A stretch of DNA of 64,000 nt from Steroidobacteraceae bacterium (GCA_019187495.1 JABAQN010000025.1:1-64000), one strand, 5' to 3'; positions 15,765 through 25,321 are shown, numbered from the stretch's first letter. Translations and numbers: made by a program. Notes: generated by a model from the sequence alone, not told the origin.

Positions 15765-18725
15765 TCAGAAAGTGATCTTGCCGCGAATGAACATGTACCG
15801 GCCAAGGGCATCGTACAGCTGCGGGTACGTGTTGCCGTTGCCGGTGGTACCGACGGACGAGCTGATCGGCGGATCCTTGTCGAGGATGTTGTTGATGCCG
15901 ATGAGCACCGACGCCTTGTCCGTAATCGCCCAGTTACCCGCGAGGTCGATGTAGCTCTGCGCACCGAGCACGCGATCGATACGCGCCGAGGTGGACGGCA
16001 CGCCGAACTGCGAAACCTCCGCGAAGTACCGCCACGTGAGCGACACATCGAGCGGCCACGGCGTCTGCCAGCCGAGGCGGGCATGGTGACGCCACCGCGG
16101 GCTCGGGACACCGGCGGTGCCCGAGGCGCACGACGACGAGAACTTGCCGGCGCAATCGTACGGCACGGTACCCGGTGAGCCCGGATCAGTGACCAGCTCC
16201 TCGAGGTAAGTGCCGGTCATGCTGAAGTTCAGGCTGCCCGCCGGGCCGATCTCGAGCCCCGCGTAGTTCATGTTGACGTCGATACCGGTCGTCTTGAGCG
16301 AACCGATGTTCGTGTTGAGATCGACCACATGGCCGTCGCCGACCCACAACGTGCCGTTGGCCGGATTGCGAACGATGCGGGCACAGGCCACCGGATCGTC
16401 GTTGTTGTAGCACGCGTCCCACGTGACGCTGGTACCGATCGTCGAGATCGTGTTCTCGATCTTGATGTCGAACCAGTCGACCGACATCGAGAACTTCGGC
16501 AGGAAACGCGGCTGCAGGATGAACCCGAATGTCGTCGTGTCCGACTTCTCCGGCGTCAGCGCCGGATTGCCGCCCTGCAGGAAATTGTACTGGCCAGCCG
16601 GGCTATCGAGGGTCGTCGTGTGGTACGCCGCCGCCGGCATGCCGGTCGCCACGCACTTGGCGAGCGTCGCGTTCGGGTTCGGATCCTGCACGCCGCACGG
16701 ATCACCGTCGGCGTCGAACAGGTTGAAGCCCTGTGCGGTAAAGAGCTCGACCACGTTGGCCGCGCGCACGGCACGCTGGAAACTGCCACGGAGACGCACG
16801 TCGTGGACCGGTGCCCATTCGAGGCCCATCTTGTACGTGTCGGTCGTGATCTCGCCGTAGTCCGAGTAACGGTATGCGCCGTCGACGGACAGCTGGTCGA
16901 AGCCCGGCTTGTCCTGCACCAGCGGCACGTGGATTTCGCCGAAGAGGTCGACCACCTTCGTCGAACCCGAGATGCCGATCGTGGCGCCGCCCGAGCCCGA
17001 CAACAGGGCCTGCGACTGCATCGCGTCGACCGTGTTGACCAGCGAATCGCGGCGATACTCCGCGCCCGCCGCCACCTTGATCGACTCCGCGGCCGTCGGG
17101 ACCGTCCAGCCGAGATCTCCTGTCACCTGGCCGACATAGACCTCCTGGTCGATGGTGCCGGTCTGGATGCCGGGCGCCTGCAGGTAGTTCAGCGCCGCCG
17201 GCGTGATGCCGTTCGGGTCGAACACGTTGTACGGCACGCAGTCCGGATCCGAACCGTCGACGACGGAACGGCAGGTCGGCACGCCACCGTCAAGCACGAC
17301 ATCGAGCGCCCGCGCGATGCGGGGGATCAGGAAATAATTGAGCGTCGTCTGGTTGGCAGACGTGCTCGAGTACTGCGCGGATACGTCGTACTGCCACATC
17401 GGGCTGATGTCGCCGCGCACGCCCACGAGGCCGCGGAACATCGCGTTGCGGAACGACTGTTCGCGCCCGCCGCCTTCCACGTTGCGGCGACCGATGTAGA
17501 GAGTCGTCGACGTGTCGGCGGTGATCATTGCCGGCGTACAGCCAATCGCAGTCGCCTGCTGGTTCGACAGGAACGGGTTGCCGCAATTGATCGTCGAACT
17601 GTCGAAGAAAATACCGCCCGGGGCAATCTGCGCAACCGAACGGTAGTTCGTGTACATCAACTGCGTGTACACGTCGGCGTGGTCGTTCAACTCGTAGTGA
17701 CCCATCGCACCGAGGTTGTAACGGCGGGCGGGGCGCAGGTAATGATTGACCGGCCCGAAGTTGTACTGGTCGAGCGCGTTGCTGAAATTGCGAAAAATGT
17801 TCCCGCCCGGGGTCGACTGCGTCGTGTAAACGAATGTCGAAAAATCCGTGAACTGGCCGGGATACGAGGTACCCGAGCCGCCGCACGAGAACGACACGGT
17901 CGGATTGGCGCCCAGCGAGCAGGCCGAATAGTCACGGTCACGTTCCAACACCTGGTCCTGATCGTCGACACCGCCGTAGGCCATGATGTTGCCGCGGCCA
18001 TCCGCCGAGCTCAGGCCGATCAGGAAATTGACGGACTTGCCGTAACCGTCGGTCACGTTGTTCGGCGGCAGCTTGAACTGCGACGGGTTGGTCGCAGCGC
18101 GTCCCGCAATGACGTCGCGCAGCTTCACGAGGCCCGGGCCGCCGAAGTCGTTGTTGTGCTGGTAGAAGCCGTATTGGGCGTCGATCTGTACGCCCTCGAA
18201 ATCCTTCTTGGTGATGAAGTTCACGACACCGGCGACGGCGTCCGAACCGTACACGGCCGATGCACCGCCGGTCAGCACGTCGACCCGCTCGATGATCGCG
18301 GCGGGAATCGTGTTGATGTCCGGCGCCGAATTGCTCACCGTGCCGTAAGGCAGGCGGCGACCGTCGATCAGCACCAGGGTGCGGGGCGAACCGAGGCCGC
18401 GCAGGTTGATCGTGGCGGCGCCGCTCGCGCCGTTCGCGACGTTCGCGTTCTGCGCGGCAAATGCCTGCGGCAGCTGGTTGACGAGGTCTTCGACGCGGGT
18501 CACGCCCTGGGTCGCGATGTCCTGGCTCGTGACCTGGGTGACGGGGGTCGTGCCCTCGAGGTTGGCGGAACGGATGCGCGAACCGGTGACGACGACGGTT
18601 TCAACCGACGCCGCGGCCTGGTCCTGATCTTGCGCGATCGCTGGAATCGACGCGCCGGCGGCAGTGACGGCGCCCAACACGAGCGCGCGACGGACTGCTT
18701 GCCGAACGAGGCTGTTCATCTCCAT
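15765..18725 (-). CDS. TonB-dependent outer-membrane receptor
   Basis: 986 residues from ATG 18725, which has GGGAGG nine bases upstream. A longer frame to 18785 reads through the leader hairpin and is unlikely to be used. The N-terminus (MEMNSLVRQAVRRALVLGAV) resembles that of the receptor at 2733 (MNPVVREAVRLALVAGV). A signal peptide ends near PAIAQDQ. A TonB-box-like VETVVVTGSRI, a plug with RTLVLIDGRRLPYG and IERVDVLTGGASAVYGSDAVAGVVN, and a barrel ending GRYMFIRGKITF complete it. The ligand is unknown. It has its own promoter, leader hairpin and terminator. Confidence 0.95.
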   Translation of the reverse strand: MEMNSLVRQAVRRALVLGAVTAAGASIPAIAQDQDQAAASVETVVVTGSRIRSANLEGTTPVTQVTSQDIATQGVTRVEDLVNQLPQAFAAQNANVANGASGAATINLRGLGSPRTLVLIDGRRLPYGTVSNSAPDINTIPAAIIERVDVLTGGASAVYGSDAVAGVVNFITKKDFEGVQIDAQYGFYQHNNDFGGPGLVKLRDVIAGRAATNPSQFKLPPNNVTDGYGKSVNFLIGLSSADGRGNIMAYGGVDDQDQVLERDRDYSACSLGANPTVSFSCGGSGTSYPGQFTDFSTFVYTTQSTPGGNIFRNFSNALDQYNFGPVNHYLRPARRYNLGAMGHYELNDHADVYTQLMYTNYRSVAQIAPGGIFFDSSTINCGNPFLSNQQATAIGCTPAMITADTSTTLYIGRRNVEGGGREQSFRNAMFRGLVGVRGDISPMWQYDVSAQYSSTSANQTTLNYFLIPRIARALDVVLDGGVPTCRSVVDGSDPDCVPYNVFDPNGITPAALNYLQAPGIQTGTIDQEVYVGQVTGDLGWTVPTAAESIKVAAGAEYRRDSLVNTVDAMQSQALLSGSGGATIGISGSTKVVDLFGEIHVPLVQDKPGFDQLSVDGAYRYSDYGEITTDTYKMGLEWAPVHDVRLRGSFQRAVRAANVVELFTAQGFNLFDADGDPCGVQDPNPNATLAKCVATGMPAAAYHTTTLDSPAGQYNFLQGGNPALTPEKSDTTTFGFILQPRFLPKFSMSVDWFDIKIENTISTIGTSVTWDACYNNDDPVACARIVRNPANGTLWVGDGHVVDLNTNIGSLKTTGIDVNMNYAGLEIGPAGSLNFSMTGTYLEELVTDPGSPGTVPYDCAGKFSSSCASGTAGVPSPRWRHHARLGWQTPWPLDVSLTWRYFAEVSQFGVPSTSARIDRVLGAQSYIDLAGNWAITDKASVLIGINNILDKDPPISSSVGTTGNGNTYPQLYDALGRYMFIRGKITF

Positions 18726-18741
18726 TAGCTGGATCCTCCCG

Positions 18742-18760
18742 GGAACGGCAGAACCGTTCC
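18742..18760 (-). promoter_or_regulatory. Hairpin in the leader of the TonB receptor gene at 15765
   Basis: A perfect seven-base inverted repeat, GGAACGG with CCGTTCC and a five-base loop, lies just upstream of the Shine-Dalgarno sequence (plus-strand 18735-18740). It could mask or present the ribosome-binding site. The related receptor at 2733 has a shorter GGAACGAGTTCC palindrome next to its own ribosome-binding site. Confidence 0.5.
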
Positions 18761-18846
18761 AAATGTGAGCTTTGTTTCTAATCAAACATCATTGCGGAGC
18801 GATCGCATGTCCCCTGCGGCGCTCGACCCTTCCCCGCGTTGCGTCG

Positions 18847-18876
18847 ATTATTAGGCCAGCCGAACGACAGATACAA
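18847..18876 (-). promoter_or_regulatory. Candidate sigma-70 promoter for the TonB receptor gene at 15765
   Basis: On the reverse strand TTGTAT (plus 18871-18876), an 18-base spacer and AATAAT (plus 18847-18852, five of six matches to consensus). The leader to the ATG at 18725 would be about 115 bases and would contain the hairpin. Confidence 0.45.
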
Positions 18877-19088
18877 GCTTTGTGGCGCAATCGCCACGAA
18901 ATTGTCGATACGCCGAAGCGACTCAGCTGCCGGAATGCTTCGCTTCAACAGCCAAAAACGACCACTCTGTGGTGTTCCACCGCGATAAAGCGAGTTTCGT
19001 TGCGATTCAGCAACCACATCCGACGCAACGCCCCCCGCGCAGCGTTGCGCAGGCACGGCGCGTTCGAATTGCCTATGCTTGCGCCCCC

Positions 19089-21077
19089 ATGAACACATCC
19101 CGATTCGATATCGCCTTGAAGCTGGGTCTCGATGCGAAGTATGATAAGCGGTTTTCAGACGCGGAAATCCACTTTCGCGAGGCGCTCGGCATCGCGCCGA
19201 ACGACCCTGAGGCGACCAGCCTCCTTGGCCTGACACTGTCCACGACCAGCCGCGCACGGGAGGGCATTTCGCTGCTCGAGCGAGCGGTCCAGCTCGATCC
19301 GCAGCGCGCAACGCTGCGCCTGAATCTCGCCGAGGGGCTCGAGGCGAGTGGCGACCTCGCACGGGCGATGGGCGTGCTGCACGCGGTGCTGGAAAGCGAT
19401 CCCGCAAGTCTCGACGCGTGGGTCCGGGCCGGGGATATCGCCGAACGACAGGGCGACCTGCCCGGCGCGATCGAAGCATGGAACCGCGCGCACGACGCCC
19501 ACCCGGGCGCGACGATCCCGATCGCGCGGCTCGCACGCACGGAGCTCGGCCGGGGCAAGACGGCCGAGGCGATGCTGATCCTCGATACGCTCCTGAAGCA
19601 GTACCCGGGGGATGCCGAGATCCTCGATCTGTGGTGCCAGGGCCTGACCGCCCTGCAGCAGTGGGCGCCGCTCGAGCAGACCGCCTCGAAGTGGTGCGGC
19701 GTCGAACGCAGCAATCCAAAGGCCTGGCGGCACCTCGCCTGCGCGCAATTCGAACTCGGGCGCCCGCTCGATGCGGCGAACAGCTGGCAAAACGCCATGG
19801 CGTTGTCCCCCCCCACCGCGCACGCCTTCGCCGCGCTCGCGGGTTGCTATCTGCACGCGCTCGATCACGAACGTGCGGGCGAAGCACTGCGTCGCGCCGC
19901 GGCGATCGACCCGGAATTGCCGGAGGTACTGTCGAAGGTCGCGCTGCTGCACCTCTACCACGGTCGCTTCAGCGAGGCCGTGGACGCGGCAAGGCGCTGC
20001 CTCGCGCGTGCGCCGGGGGAGCCGACCGCGCTCAAGGTGCTGGCGCGGATCCTTCGCGAGGAAGTGACGGACGCGGAGTTCGCGAACATCGCGACAGCCG
20101 CCCAGCGCGAGGACCTGCCGCTCGACGACCGGATCGCGGCCGCCTTTGCGGCCGCCCAGGTACTCGATGCGCGCGACGACTTCGACGAGGCATTCGCCGC
20201 GTGCGAGTACGCGCAGGCGCTCGCCCTCGAGCGCGATCGTCTCGAGGGGCGCCGATATGACCGCGCGCATGCAGAGGCACGTGTGTCCCGCCTGATCGCG
20301 CTGTCCCCCGCCGGATTCGACGCCGCGAAATCGCTCGTCGACGCGGCTGCGCGGCCCATCTTCATCGTCGGGCTGCCGCGCTCCGGCACGACGCTCATCG
20401 AAGCCGTGCTCGGCGCGCACTCGAAGGTGTTCGCGTGCGGCGAGCGCCCCGCGATGCGCCAGATCCTGCACGCGTATCTCGAACTCGATCGCGCCGGCGC
20501 GGTGCCGGACGAGGCGACGCTCGCGAAGTGGCGCGAGGAGTACTTTCGAACTTTGCCCGCCACCGGCGACGCGGCCTGCGTGACAGACAAGCATCCGCGC
20601 AACCTCGAGGCGGTCGGGCTCATTGCGCAGCTCTTCCCCGATGCGCGTGTCCTCATCGTACGGCGCAATCCCGTCGAGACCGGGCTGTCGATCTTCCGCC
20701 AGGAGTTCAGCAAGTATTGGGATTTCGCGCATCGCCTCGCGGACATCGGCCATTTCTACGGCGGCTGCGCACGGCTGGCCGCGCACTGGCAGGAGCGCCA
20801 CCCGGCGCTCGTGACGACAATCCAGTACGAGGATTTCGTCGCCGATTTCGAACGCTCGGCGCGCGCACTCGTCGCATCGTGCGGGCTCGAGTGGGAGCCG
20901 GCGTGCCTCGACTACGCGCGCTCGCCGCGCGCGATCGCGACCTTCAGCGGCGTCGAGGTGCGCGGCCCGATCGCCGACATGCGCCGCGCGGACCGCTACC
21001 GCGACTATCTCGCGCCGCTCGTCGCGGCGCTCGAAGATGCCGGAGTCGACCTCGAGTCGGGCGCGCTGCGCCGCTGA
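19089..21077 (+). CDS. TPR-repeat sulfotransferase
   Basis: 662 residues. Roughly residues 1-340 are about nine TPR units (for example KRFSDAEIHFREALGIAPNDP, GDLARAMGVLHAVLESDP). Roughly residues 420-650 are the sulfotransferase domain, with the 5'-phosphosulfate-binding loop GLPRSGTTLIEAVLGAH at 428 and a 3'-phosphate-binding region RRNPVETGLSIFRQEF. It has the same architecture as the protein at 985. The reading frame is open back to 18882, but ATG 19089 starts directly at the first TPR and the upstream part does not look like protein. It converges with the glycosyltransferase-like gene at 21108, 30 bases apart. Confidence 0.88.
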   Translation: MNTSRFDIALKLGLDAKYDKRFSDAEIHFREALGIAPNDPEATSLLGLTLSTTSRAREGISLLERAVQLDPQRATLRLNLAEGLEASGDLARAMGVLHAVLESDPASLDAWVRAGDIAERQGDLPGAIEAWNRAHDAHPGATIPIARLARTELGRGKTAEAMLILDTLLKQYPGDAEILDLWCQGLTALQQWAPLEQTASKWCGVERSNPKAWRHLACAQFELGRPLDAANSWQNAMALSPPTAHAFAALAGCYLHALDHERAGEALRRAAAIDPELPEVLSKVALLHLYHGRFSEAVDAARRCLARAPGEPTALKVLARILREEVTDAEFANIATAAQREDLPLDDRIAAAFAAAQVLDARDDFDEAFAACEYAQALALERDRLEGRRYDRAHAEARVSRLIALSPAGFDAAKSLVDAAARPIFIVGLPRSGTTLIEAVLGAHSKVFACGERPAMRQILHAYLELDRAGAVPDEATLAKWREEYFRTLPATGDAACVTDKHPRNLEAVGLIAQLFPDARVLIVRRNPVETGLSIFRQEFSKYWDFAHRLADIGHFYGGCARLAAHWQERHPALVTTIQYEDFVADFERSARALVASCGLEWEPACLDYARSPRAIATFSGVEVRGPIADMRRADRYRDYLAPLVAALEDAGVDLESGALRR

Positions 21078-21107
21078 GGCGACCGCGAGCCGGCGCCGCC
21101 CCGCGCC

Positions 21108-23030
21108 TCAGGGCGGCACGTCGAAGCTCGCCGGATCGAGGCCGGCAGCGTGTCGCCTCCACATCGCCTCGAACGCCGCTTCGAGGTGCGCCCGAAAGCG
21201 ATCGGTATCGAACAGCGGGCTTCGCCGCACGCGCTCGCCAACCCGGCGTCGCAATTGCGTCCGGTACGCGGCATCCCGGCCGACGGCAACGGCGAGCGCG
21301 ACGTACTCGTCGTGCGAGGCGACGACGAGTTCCGGAAGGCCCGCGGCGGTGAGCAGGCTCGCCCCGACACGCGAAGCGAATGTCCGGCCGGGGTGCGTGA
21401 CGAACGGCACGCCGGCCCGGAGCGCATCGCTTGCGGTGGTGTGCGCGCCGCAGGGCGCCGTGTCGAGCAGCAGGTCCGCGCATGCGAACCGCGCAAGATG
21501 CGCTGCGTGATCCGCGTGTGGCGCGAACACGAGGCGCGCCGCGTCGACGCCGCGCGCACTCGCGGCGGATCGCAGGTTGCGCGCGACGATCGGGCCTGCA
21601 TCGAGCAGCCACAGGATGCTGCCCGGCACCTCCCGCAGGATGGACATCCAGGTTTCAAACACGGGGGCCGACAGTTTGACTGGCTGGCAAAAGCCCGCGT
21701 AGACGATGCCTTGCGGCGGCAAACCGATGGCTGCGCGTGACGGCGGTTCCGGCGGCGCGGATGCGAGCCGGTCGTTCACCTGGTAGCTGTGGGGCAGGCG
21801 CGCGATGGCGCAATCGTAGAGCGCATCTTCCCCGTGCGGCAGCACGACACTGTCGGCGATGAAGTAATCGAGACCCGGCATGCCGGGCGGGCCGGGATAG
21901 CCGAGGAAATGCACATTGAGCGGCGCCGGCCGTTGGGCAGGCACGCCGGGCCGGTTCCAGTCGGTGTTGCCGCTCAGGTCGACCAGGATGTCGACCGCAT
22001 CGTCCGCAATCGCGCGCGCCGCGCCGCGATCATCGAGGCGCGATATGTCGGCAAAGGCATCGACGCCCTGGCTGATCCGCCGTCGCATCGCCGAGCCGTC
22101 GTCCGGACTCGTGCTGTAGGCGCGGATCTCGAAGCGCGCCCGATCGTGCGATTCGAGGAGGCCCGCGAGCAGGTGTGCGGTGGGATGGTCACGAAAGTCC
22201 CCGCCGAGATAGCCGATGCGCAAGCGATCCTGCGATCTCTCCCCGGCGGGCCGCGCGGGCGGCGCACTGAGTACGGCAAACCGCCGGCGTGCGCACAGCG
22301 CCTGCACTTGCGGGTCGTTGCTCACCATCAGCGACAGGAACGGCTTGAAACTGCTGCCGTGATGCAGCACGCGATCGATCATCAGGTCTTCGAGGGCCGC
22401 GAGGCCCTCCCACGCGCAGAGGTCGCGGCGCGTCGAGATCGCCATGCCGAGCACGTAATCGAGCGTTGCCCCGTCCCGGACGGCCGCGCCGGCCGCGCGG
22501 GCGGGCACCGCGCGCAAGAGCGCGAGGAGCCGCTCGAAGCGCTCGAGCGCGCTCTCCAGCTGGCCGCTCTTGTGGAGGATCGATGCCGAGTTCTGCAACG
22601 CGAGTGGGTGCGCCGGATCGTGCGCGAGCACGCGATCGTGATCCGCGATCGCCTCCGCGAGGCGACCGGCGCGTCGCAACAGGTCGGCACGCGCAAGCCG
22701 CGCGCCGACCTCGTCGGGCGTCGATTGCAGCACCTGGTCGAAGGCGTCGAGGGCCTCGCGATCCCGCCCGAGATCGTAGAGCGCCATGGCGCGATTGCCG
22801 AGCGCGGCGGGATGTGCCGGCGCCAGCTCGAGAGTGCGATCGAACGCGGCGAGTGCCGCCGAAGTCTGGCCGAGCGCAGCGAGGATCGCGCCATGGGCGT
22901 TCACCGTTTCCGGGTCCTGCGGCGCGAGCCCGACGGCACGCTGGCTTGCCGCAAGGGCCAGCTCGAACTCCCCGCGTGCGTGGTGGGAACGCGCGAGCTG
23001 CAGCCAGCTTTTTTCGGACGGCTCATTCAT
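21108..23030 (-). CDS. TPR protein with O-GlcNAc-transferase-like (GT41) catalytic region
   Basis: 640 residues. TPRs occupy about residues 1-180. The C-terminal half matches the SPINDLY/OGT family: GYLGGDFRDHPTAHLL with H282, DILVDLSGNT, GYPGPPGMPGLDYFIAD, YAGFCQPVKLSAPVF with K452 (the family's nucleotide-sugar-binding lysine), ILWLLDAG, CADLLLDTAPCGAHTTASDAL and AGVPFVTHPGRTF. The enzyme would transfer a sugar from a nucleotide sugar to Ser/Thr of proteins chosen through the TPRs, probably in the cytoplasm (no signal peptide). The usual NGHTT motif reads CGAHTT here. It is the third TPR-plus-modifying-enzyme gene in the first 23 kb. Confidence 0.9.
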   Translation of the reverse strand: MNEPSEKSWLQLARSHHARGEFELALAASQRAVGLAPQDPETVNAHGAILAALGQTSAALAAFDRTLELAPAHPAALGNRAMALYDLGRDREALDAFDQVLQSTPDEVGARLARADLLRRAGRLAEAIADHDRVLAHDPAHPLALQNSASILHKSGQLESALERFERLLALLRAVPARAAGAAVRDGATLDYVLGMAISTRRDLCAWEGLAALEDLMIDRVLHHGSSFKPFLSLMVSNDPQVQALCARRRFAVLSAPPARPAGERSQDRLRIGYLGGDFRDHPTAHLLAGLLESHDRARFEIRAYSTSPDDGSAMRRRISQGVDAFADISRLDDRGAARAIADDAVDILVDLSGNTDWNRPGVPAQRPAPLNVHFLGYPGPPGMPGLDYFIADSVVLPHGEDALYDCAIARLPHSYQVNDRLASAPPEPPSRAAIGLPPQGIVYAGFCQPVKLSAPVFETWMSILREVPGSILWLLDAGPIVARNLRSAASARGVDAARLVFAPHADHAAHLARFACADLLLDTAPCGAHTTASDALRAGVPFVTHPGRTFASRVGASLLTAAGLPELVVASHDEYVALAVAVGRDAAYRTQLRRRVGERVRRSPLFDTDRFRAHLEAAFEAMWRRHAAGLDPASFDVPP

Positions 23031-23151
23031 TTCAGGTCAGCCACGGTCCTGCTTCCGGGGCGCCTATCGTAACGACAATCCGGGCACTCCACGTCCCGGA
23101 TGCGGGTCGCGAGCGCCGGCAGTGGCTGCATCGAGCGGCTAGAATGCCCGG

Positions 23152-24516
23152 ATGCCCCGTCCCACCACCACCCTCACCGAGGGGCCGATCGCCCGCACCC
23201 TGATCGTCTTCGCGCTGCCGATGCTCGCCGGCAACGTGCTGCAGTCGCTGAACGGCTCGGTGAATGCGATCTGGGTCGGCAACTTCCTCGGCGAGGCGGC
23301 GCTCACCGCCACCTCGAACTCGAACACCGTGATGTTCCTGCTGATCGGCTCGATCTTCGGCGTATCGATGGCGGCGACGATCCTGATCGCGCAGCATTTC
23401 GGGGCGAAGCGGCTCGAGGAGGCGCGGCGGGTCGTCGGTTCGAGCGCTTCGTTCTTCGCGCTGGTCGCGGTCGTGATCGCGGTGCTCGGCGTGATCTTCT
23501 CGGACTTCATCCTGCGCGCGATGCGCACGCCGCCCGATGCGCTGCCGCTCGCGCACGATTACCTGCGGATCATCTTCGTCGCGATCCCGTTCATCTTCAT
23601 GTATGCGTTCGTGATGGCGGTGCTGCGCGGCTCGGGCGATTCGCGCACGCCGTTCATGTTCCTGCTGTTGTCGGTCGGCCTCGACATCGCACTGAACCCT
23701 CTCCTGATCTTCGGCGTCGGGCCGCTGCCGCGGCTCGGCATCGCGGGCTCGGCGCTCGCGACCCTGATCGCGAACATCACGAGTCTCGTCGCGCTGCTCG
23801 CTTATCTCTACCACAAGCGCAATCCGCTCGCGCTCCATCGCGGGGAGCTGCATCTGCTGCGCATCGACGGCGCGATCGTCGCGACGCTCATCCGCAAGGG
23901 CGTGCCGATGGGGCTGCAGATGGTGGTCGTGTCGGTCAGCGCGCTGCTGATGCTCGGGCTCATCAACCAGTTCGGCTCGCACACGACCGCGGCATTCGCC
24001 GCCTGCATGCAGGTGTGGAGCTACGTGCAGATGCCCGCGTTCGCGATGGGCGCGGCGGTCTCGTCGATGGCGGCGCAGAATGTCGGCGCGGGGCGCTGGG
24101 ACCGCGTGTCGCGCATCGCGCGGGCGGGAGTTGCGTTCCAGACGTTCGTGACGGCCGTGTCGGTCGTCGTGATCACGGCCTTCGCGCAGCCGCTGCTCGG
24201 CATTTTCCTGCCGGCCGGCAGCCCGGCGCTCGCGACGGCGGTGCACCTGAACCTGATCGCGACCTGGTCGTTCATCCTGTTCGGTGTCACGATGGTGCTG
24301 TTCGGCGTCGTGCGCTCGACGGGCGCGGTTGTCGTGCCGCTCCTCATCCTGGTCGTGACGCTGTGGGGCCTGCGCTTCCCGGCGGCCGCGTCGCTGATGG
24401 GGCGCTTCGGCGAGGATGCGATCTGGTGGAGCTTCCCGGCGTCGTCACTGTTCTCGATGCTGCTCGCGATCGCGTACTACAAGCTGGGCGGCTGGCGGCA
24501 TGCGCGGATGAGGTAA
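23152..24516 (+). CDS. MATE-family efflux transporter
   Basis: 454 residues with about twelve membrane segments in two homologous halves, the normal MATE size. The opening (LTEGPIARTLIVFALPMLAGNVLQSLNGSVNAIWVGNFLG) and the second-half repeat (GVPMGLQMVVVSVSALLMLGLINQFG) are family hallmarks. Such proteins export drugs or metabolites in exchange for Na+ or H+. A TAGAAT -10 box at 23140-23145 ends six bases before the ATG and there is no Shine-Dalgarno sequence, so the transcript is probably leaderless. It converges with the DUF4230-like gene, and palindrome copy 3 fills the gap between them. Confidence 0.95.
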   Translation: MPRPTTTLTEGPIARTLIVFALPMLAGNVLQSLNGSVNAIWVGNFLGEAALTATSNSNTVMFLLIGSIFGVSMAATILIAQHFGAKRLEEARRVVGSSASFFALVAVVIAVLGVIFSDFILRAMRTPPDALPLAHDYLRIIFVAIPFIFMYAFVMAVLRGSGDSRTPFMFLLLSVGLDIALNPLLIFGVGPLPRLGIAGSALATLIANITSLVALLAYLYHKRNPLALHRGELHLLRIDGAIVATLIRKGVPMGLQMVVVSVSALLMLGLINQFGSHTTAAFAACMQVWSYVQMPAFAMGAAVSSMAAQNVGAGRWDRVSRIARAGVAFQTFVTAVSVVVITAFAQPLLGIFLPAGSPALATAVHLNLIATWSFILFGVTMVLFGVVRSTGAVVVPLLILVVTLWGLRFPAAASLMGRFGEDAIWWSFPASSLFSMLLAIAYYKLGGWRHARMR

Positions 24517-24520
24517 GAGG

Positions 24521-24595
24521 TGGTGCCGGGCTTTCGGTTGTTCGGTTATTGCGCCCTCCCGGCGCAATAACCGAACAACCGAAAGCCCGGCACCA
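24521..24595. repeat. 75-bp palindromic element, copy 3
   Basis: Arms 24521-24550 and 24566-24595 are perfectly complementary and match the consensus. The centre is GCGCCCTCCCGGCGC, with a five-base stem. It fills the gap between the stop codons of two convergent genes, four bases after one and three after the other. Confidence 0.97.
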
Positions 24596-24598
24596 TTC

Positions 24599-25321
24599 TC
24601 ACTCCTTCCCCATCCCCGCGATCACGCCCCGCGGAGCAGCGTCGAACGCGAACGGAATCGTGTAGCCATCGTCCACTTTCGCGAACGGCACGCCGTTCAC
24701 GGATGCCGTGGAGCCCGCGCACAACTCGAGCGCCGGGAGCTTCGGGAACTTCACGTCGGCGGCGGGGATTTCCACCTTCACTTCCCTGATGCCGAGACCG
24801 AGCGCCCCGGCGAGGCGCATCACGAACTCGGCGAGTTCCTTGCGGAAGTCCAGGGCGAGCGACGGATCGCGGCGCTGGTAGTAGACGCTGAGGTAGCGCG
24901 CGATCGGCGAGGCGCGCGCAATCTCGCGATTGACGAGCTCCTGCTCGTTCACGAGGTTGAGCCACGGCGAGGTCGACAGGTAATCGAGGAAATCCGTCGG
25001 GATCGTCGGCTCGTCGGCCCGGATCGCACCGGTCTTCACCGTGAGGACATCGCCGCTTCGCGTGATGGCGACGTCATCGAGCCCGAGCTCGTACGACAGC
25101 TTCCCCGGCCAGGCGACAAAGATCTCCGGGTTGACGCCTACGACCTCGGGGCACGAGCGGTACCAGATCGCGATCTGCCGCTCGTGCTCGATGATGGCAT
25201 GCGTCTTCACCTGGGTGACGATCACCTGGATGGGATCGCCCGCCGGCACCGGCTTCCACCAGCCCCGCGCGAGCAGGATGCCGAGGGCGAGCGCGAGCAG
25301 CGCGACGAGGAAGCTGCGCAT
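24599..25321 (-). CDS. Membrane-anchored protein, DUF4230-like
   Basis: 240 residues. One N-terminal membrane segment (SFLVALLALALGILLARGWW) anchors a soluble extracytoplasmic domain. Segments such as IQVIVTQVKTHAIIEHERQIAIWY and LSYELGLDDVAITRSGDVLTVKTGAI resemble DUF4230 proteins, but I assign this family only tentatively. No catalytic motif is visible. It is the last gene of the eight-gene reverse-strand run, three bases after the S9 peptidase stop, and ends next to palindrome copy 3. Confidence 0.7.
   Translation of the reverse strand: MRSFLVALLALALGILLARGWWKPVPAGDPIQVIVTQVKTHAIIEHERQIAIWYRSCPEVVGVNPEIFVAWPGKLSYELGLDDVAITRSGDVLTVKTGAIRADEPTIPTDFLDYLSTSPWLNLVNEQELVNREIARASPIARYLSVYYQRRDPSLALDFRKELAEFVMRLAGALGLGIREVKVEIPAADVKFPKLPALELCAGSTASVNGVPFAKVDDGYTIPFAFDAAPRGVIAGMGKE

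Larger units (their letters stand above)
18726..19088. other. 363-bp divergent intergenic region
   Basis: Separates the receptor (start 18725, reverse) from the TPR-sulfotransferase (start 19089, forward). On the reverse strand it holds a promoter and a leader hairpin, listed separately. On the forward strand a TATGCT at 19074-19079, nine bases before the ATG, may be a -10 box, but no -35 is visible. No gene is seen. Confidence 0.6.

Noticed and set aside
16329-18728. A 799-codon open frame antisense to the TonB receptor at 15765
   Set aside because: Composition is that of a GC-rich antisense shadow (arginine- and valine-rich, no signal peptide or motif), and the receptor on the other strand is unmistakable.
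18882-19088. A longer N-terminus for the TPR-sulfotransferase starting at 18882
   Set aside because: The extra 69 residues have no TPR pattern and cover the reverse-strand promoter region of the divergent receptor; ATG 19089 starts exactly at the first repeat.
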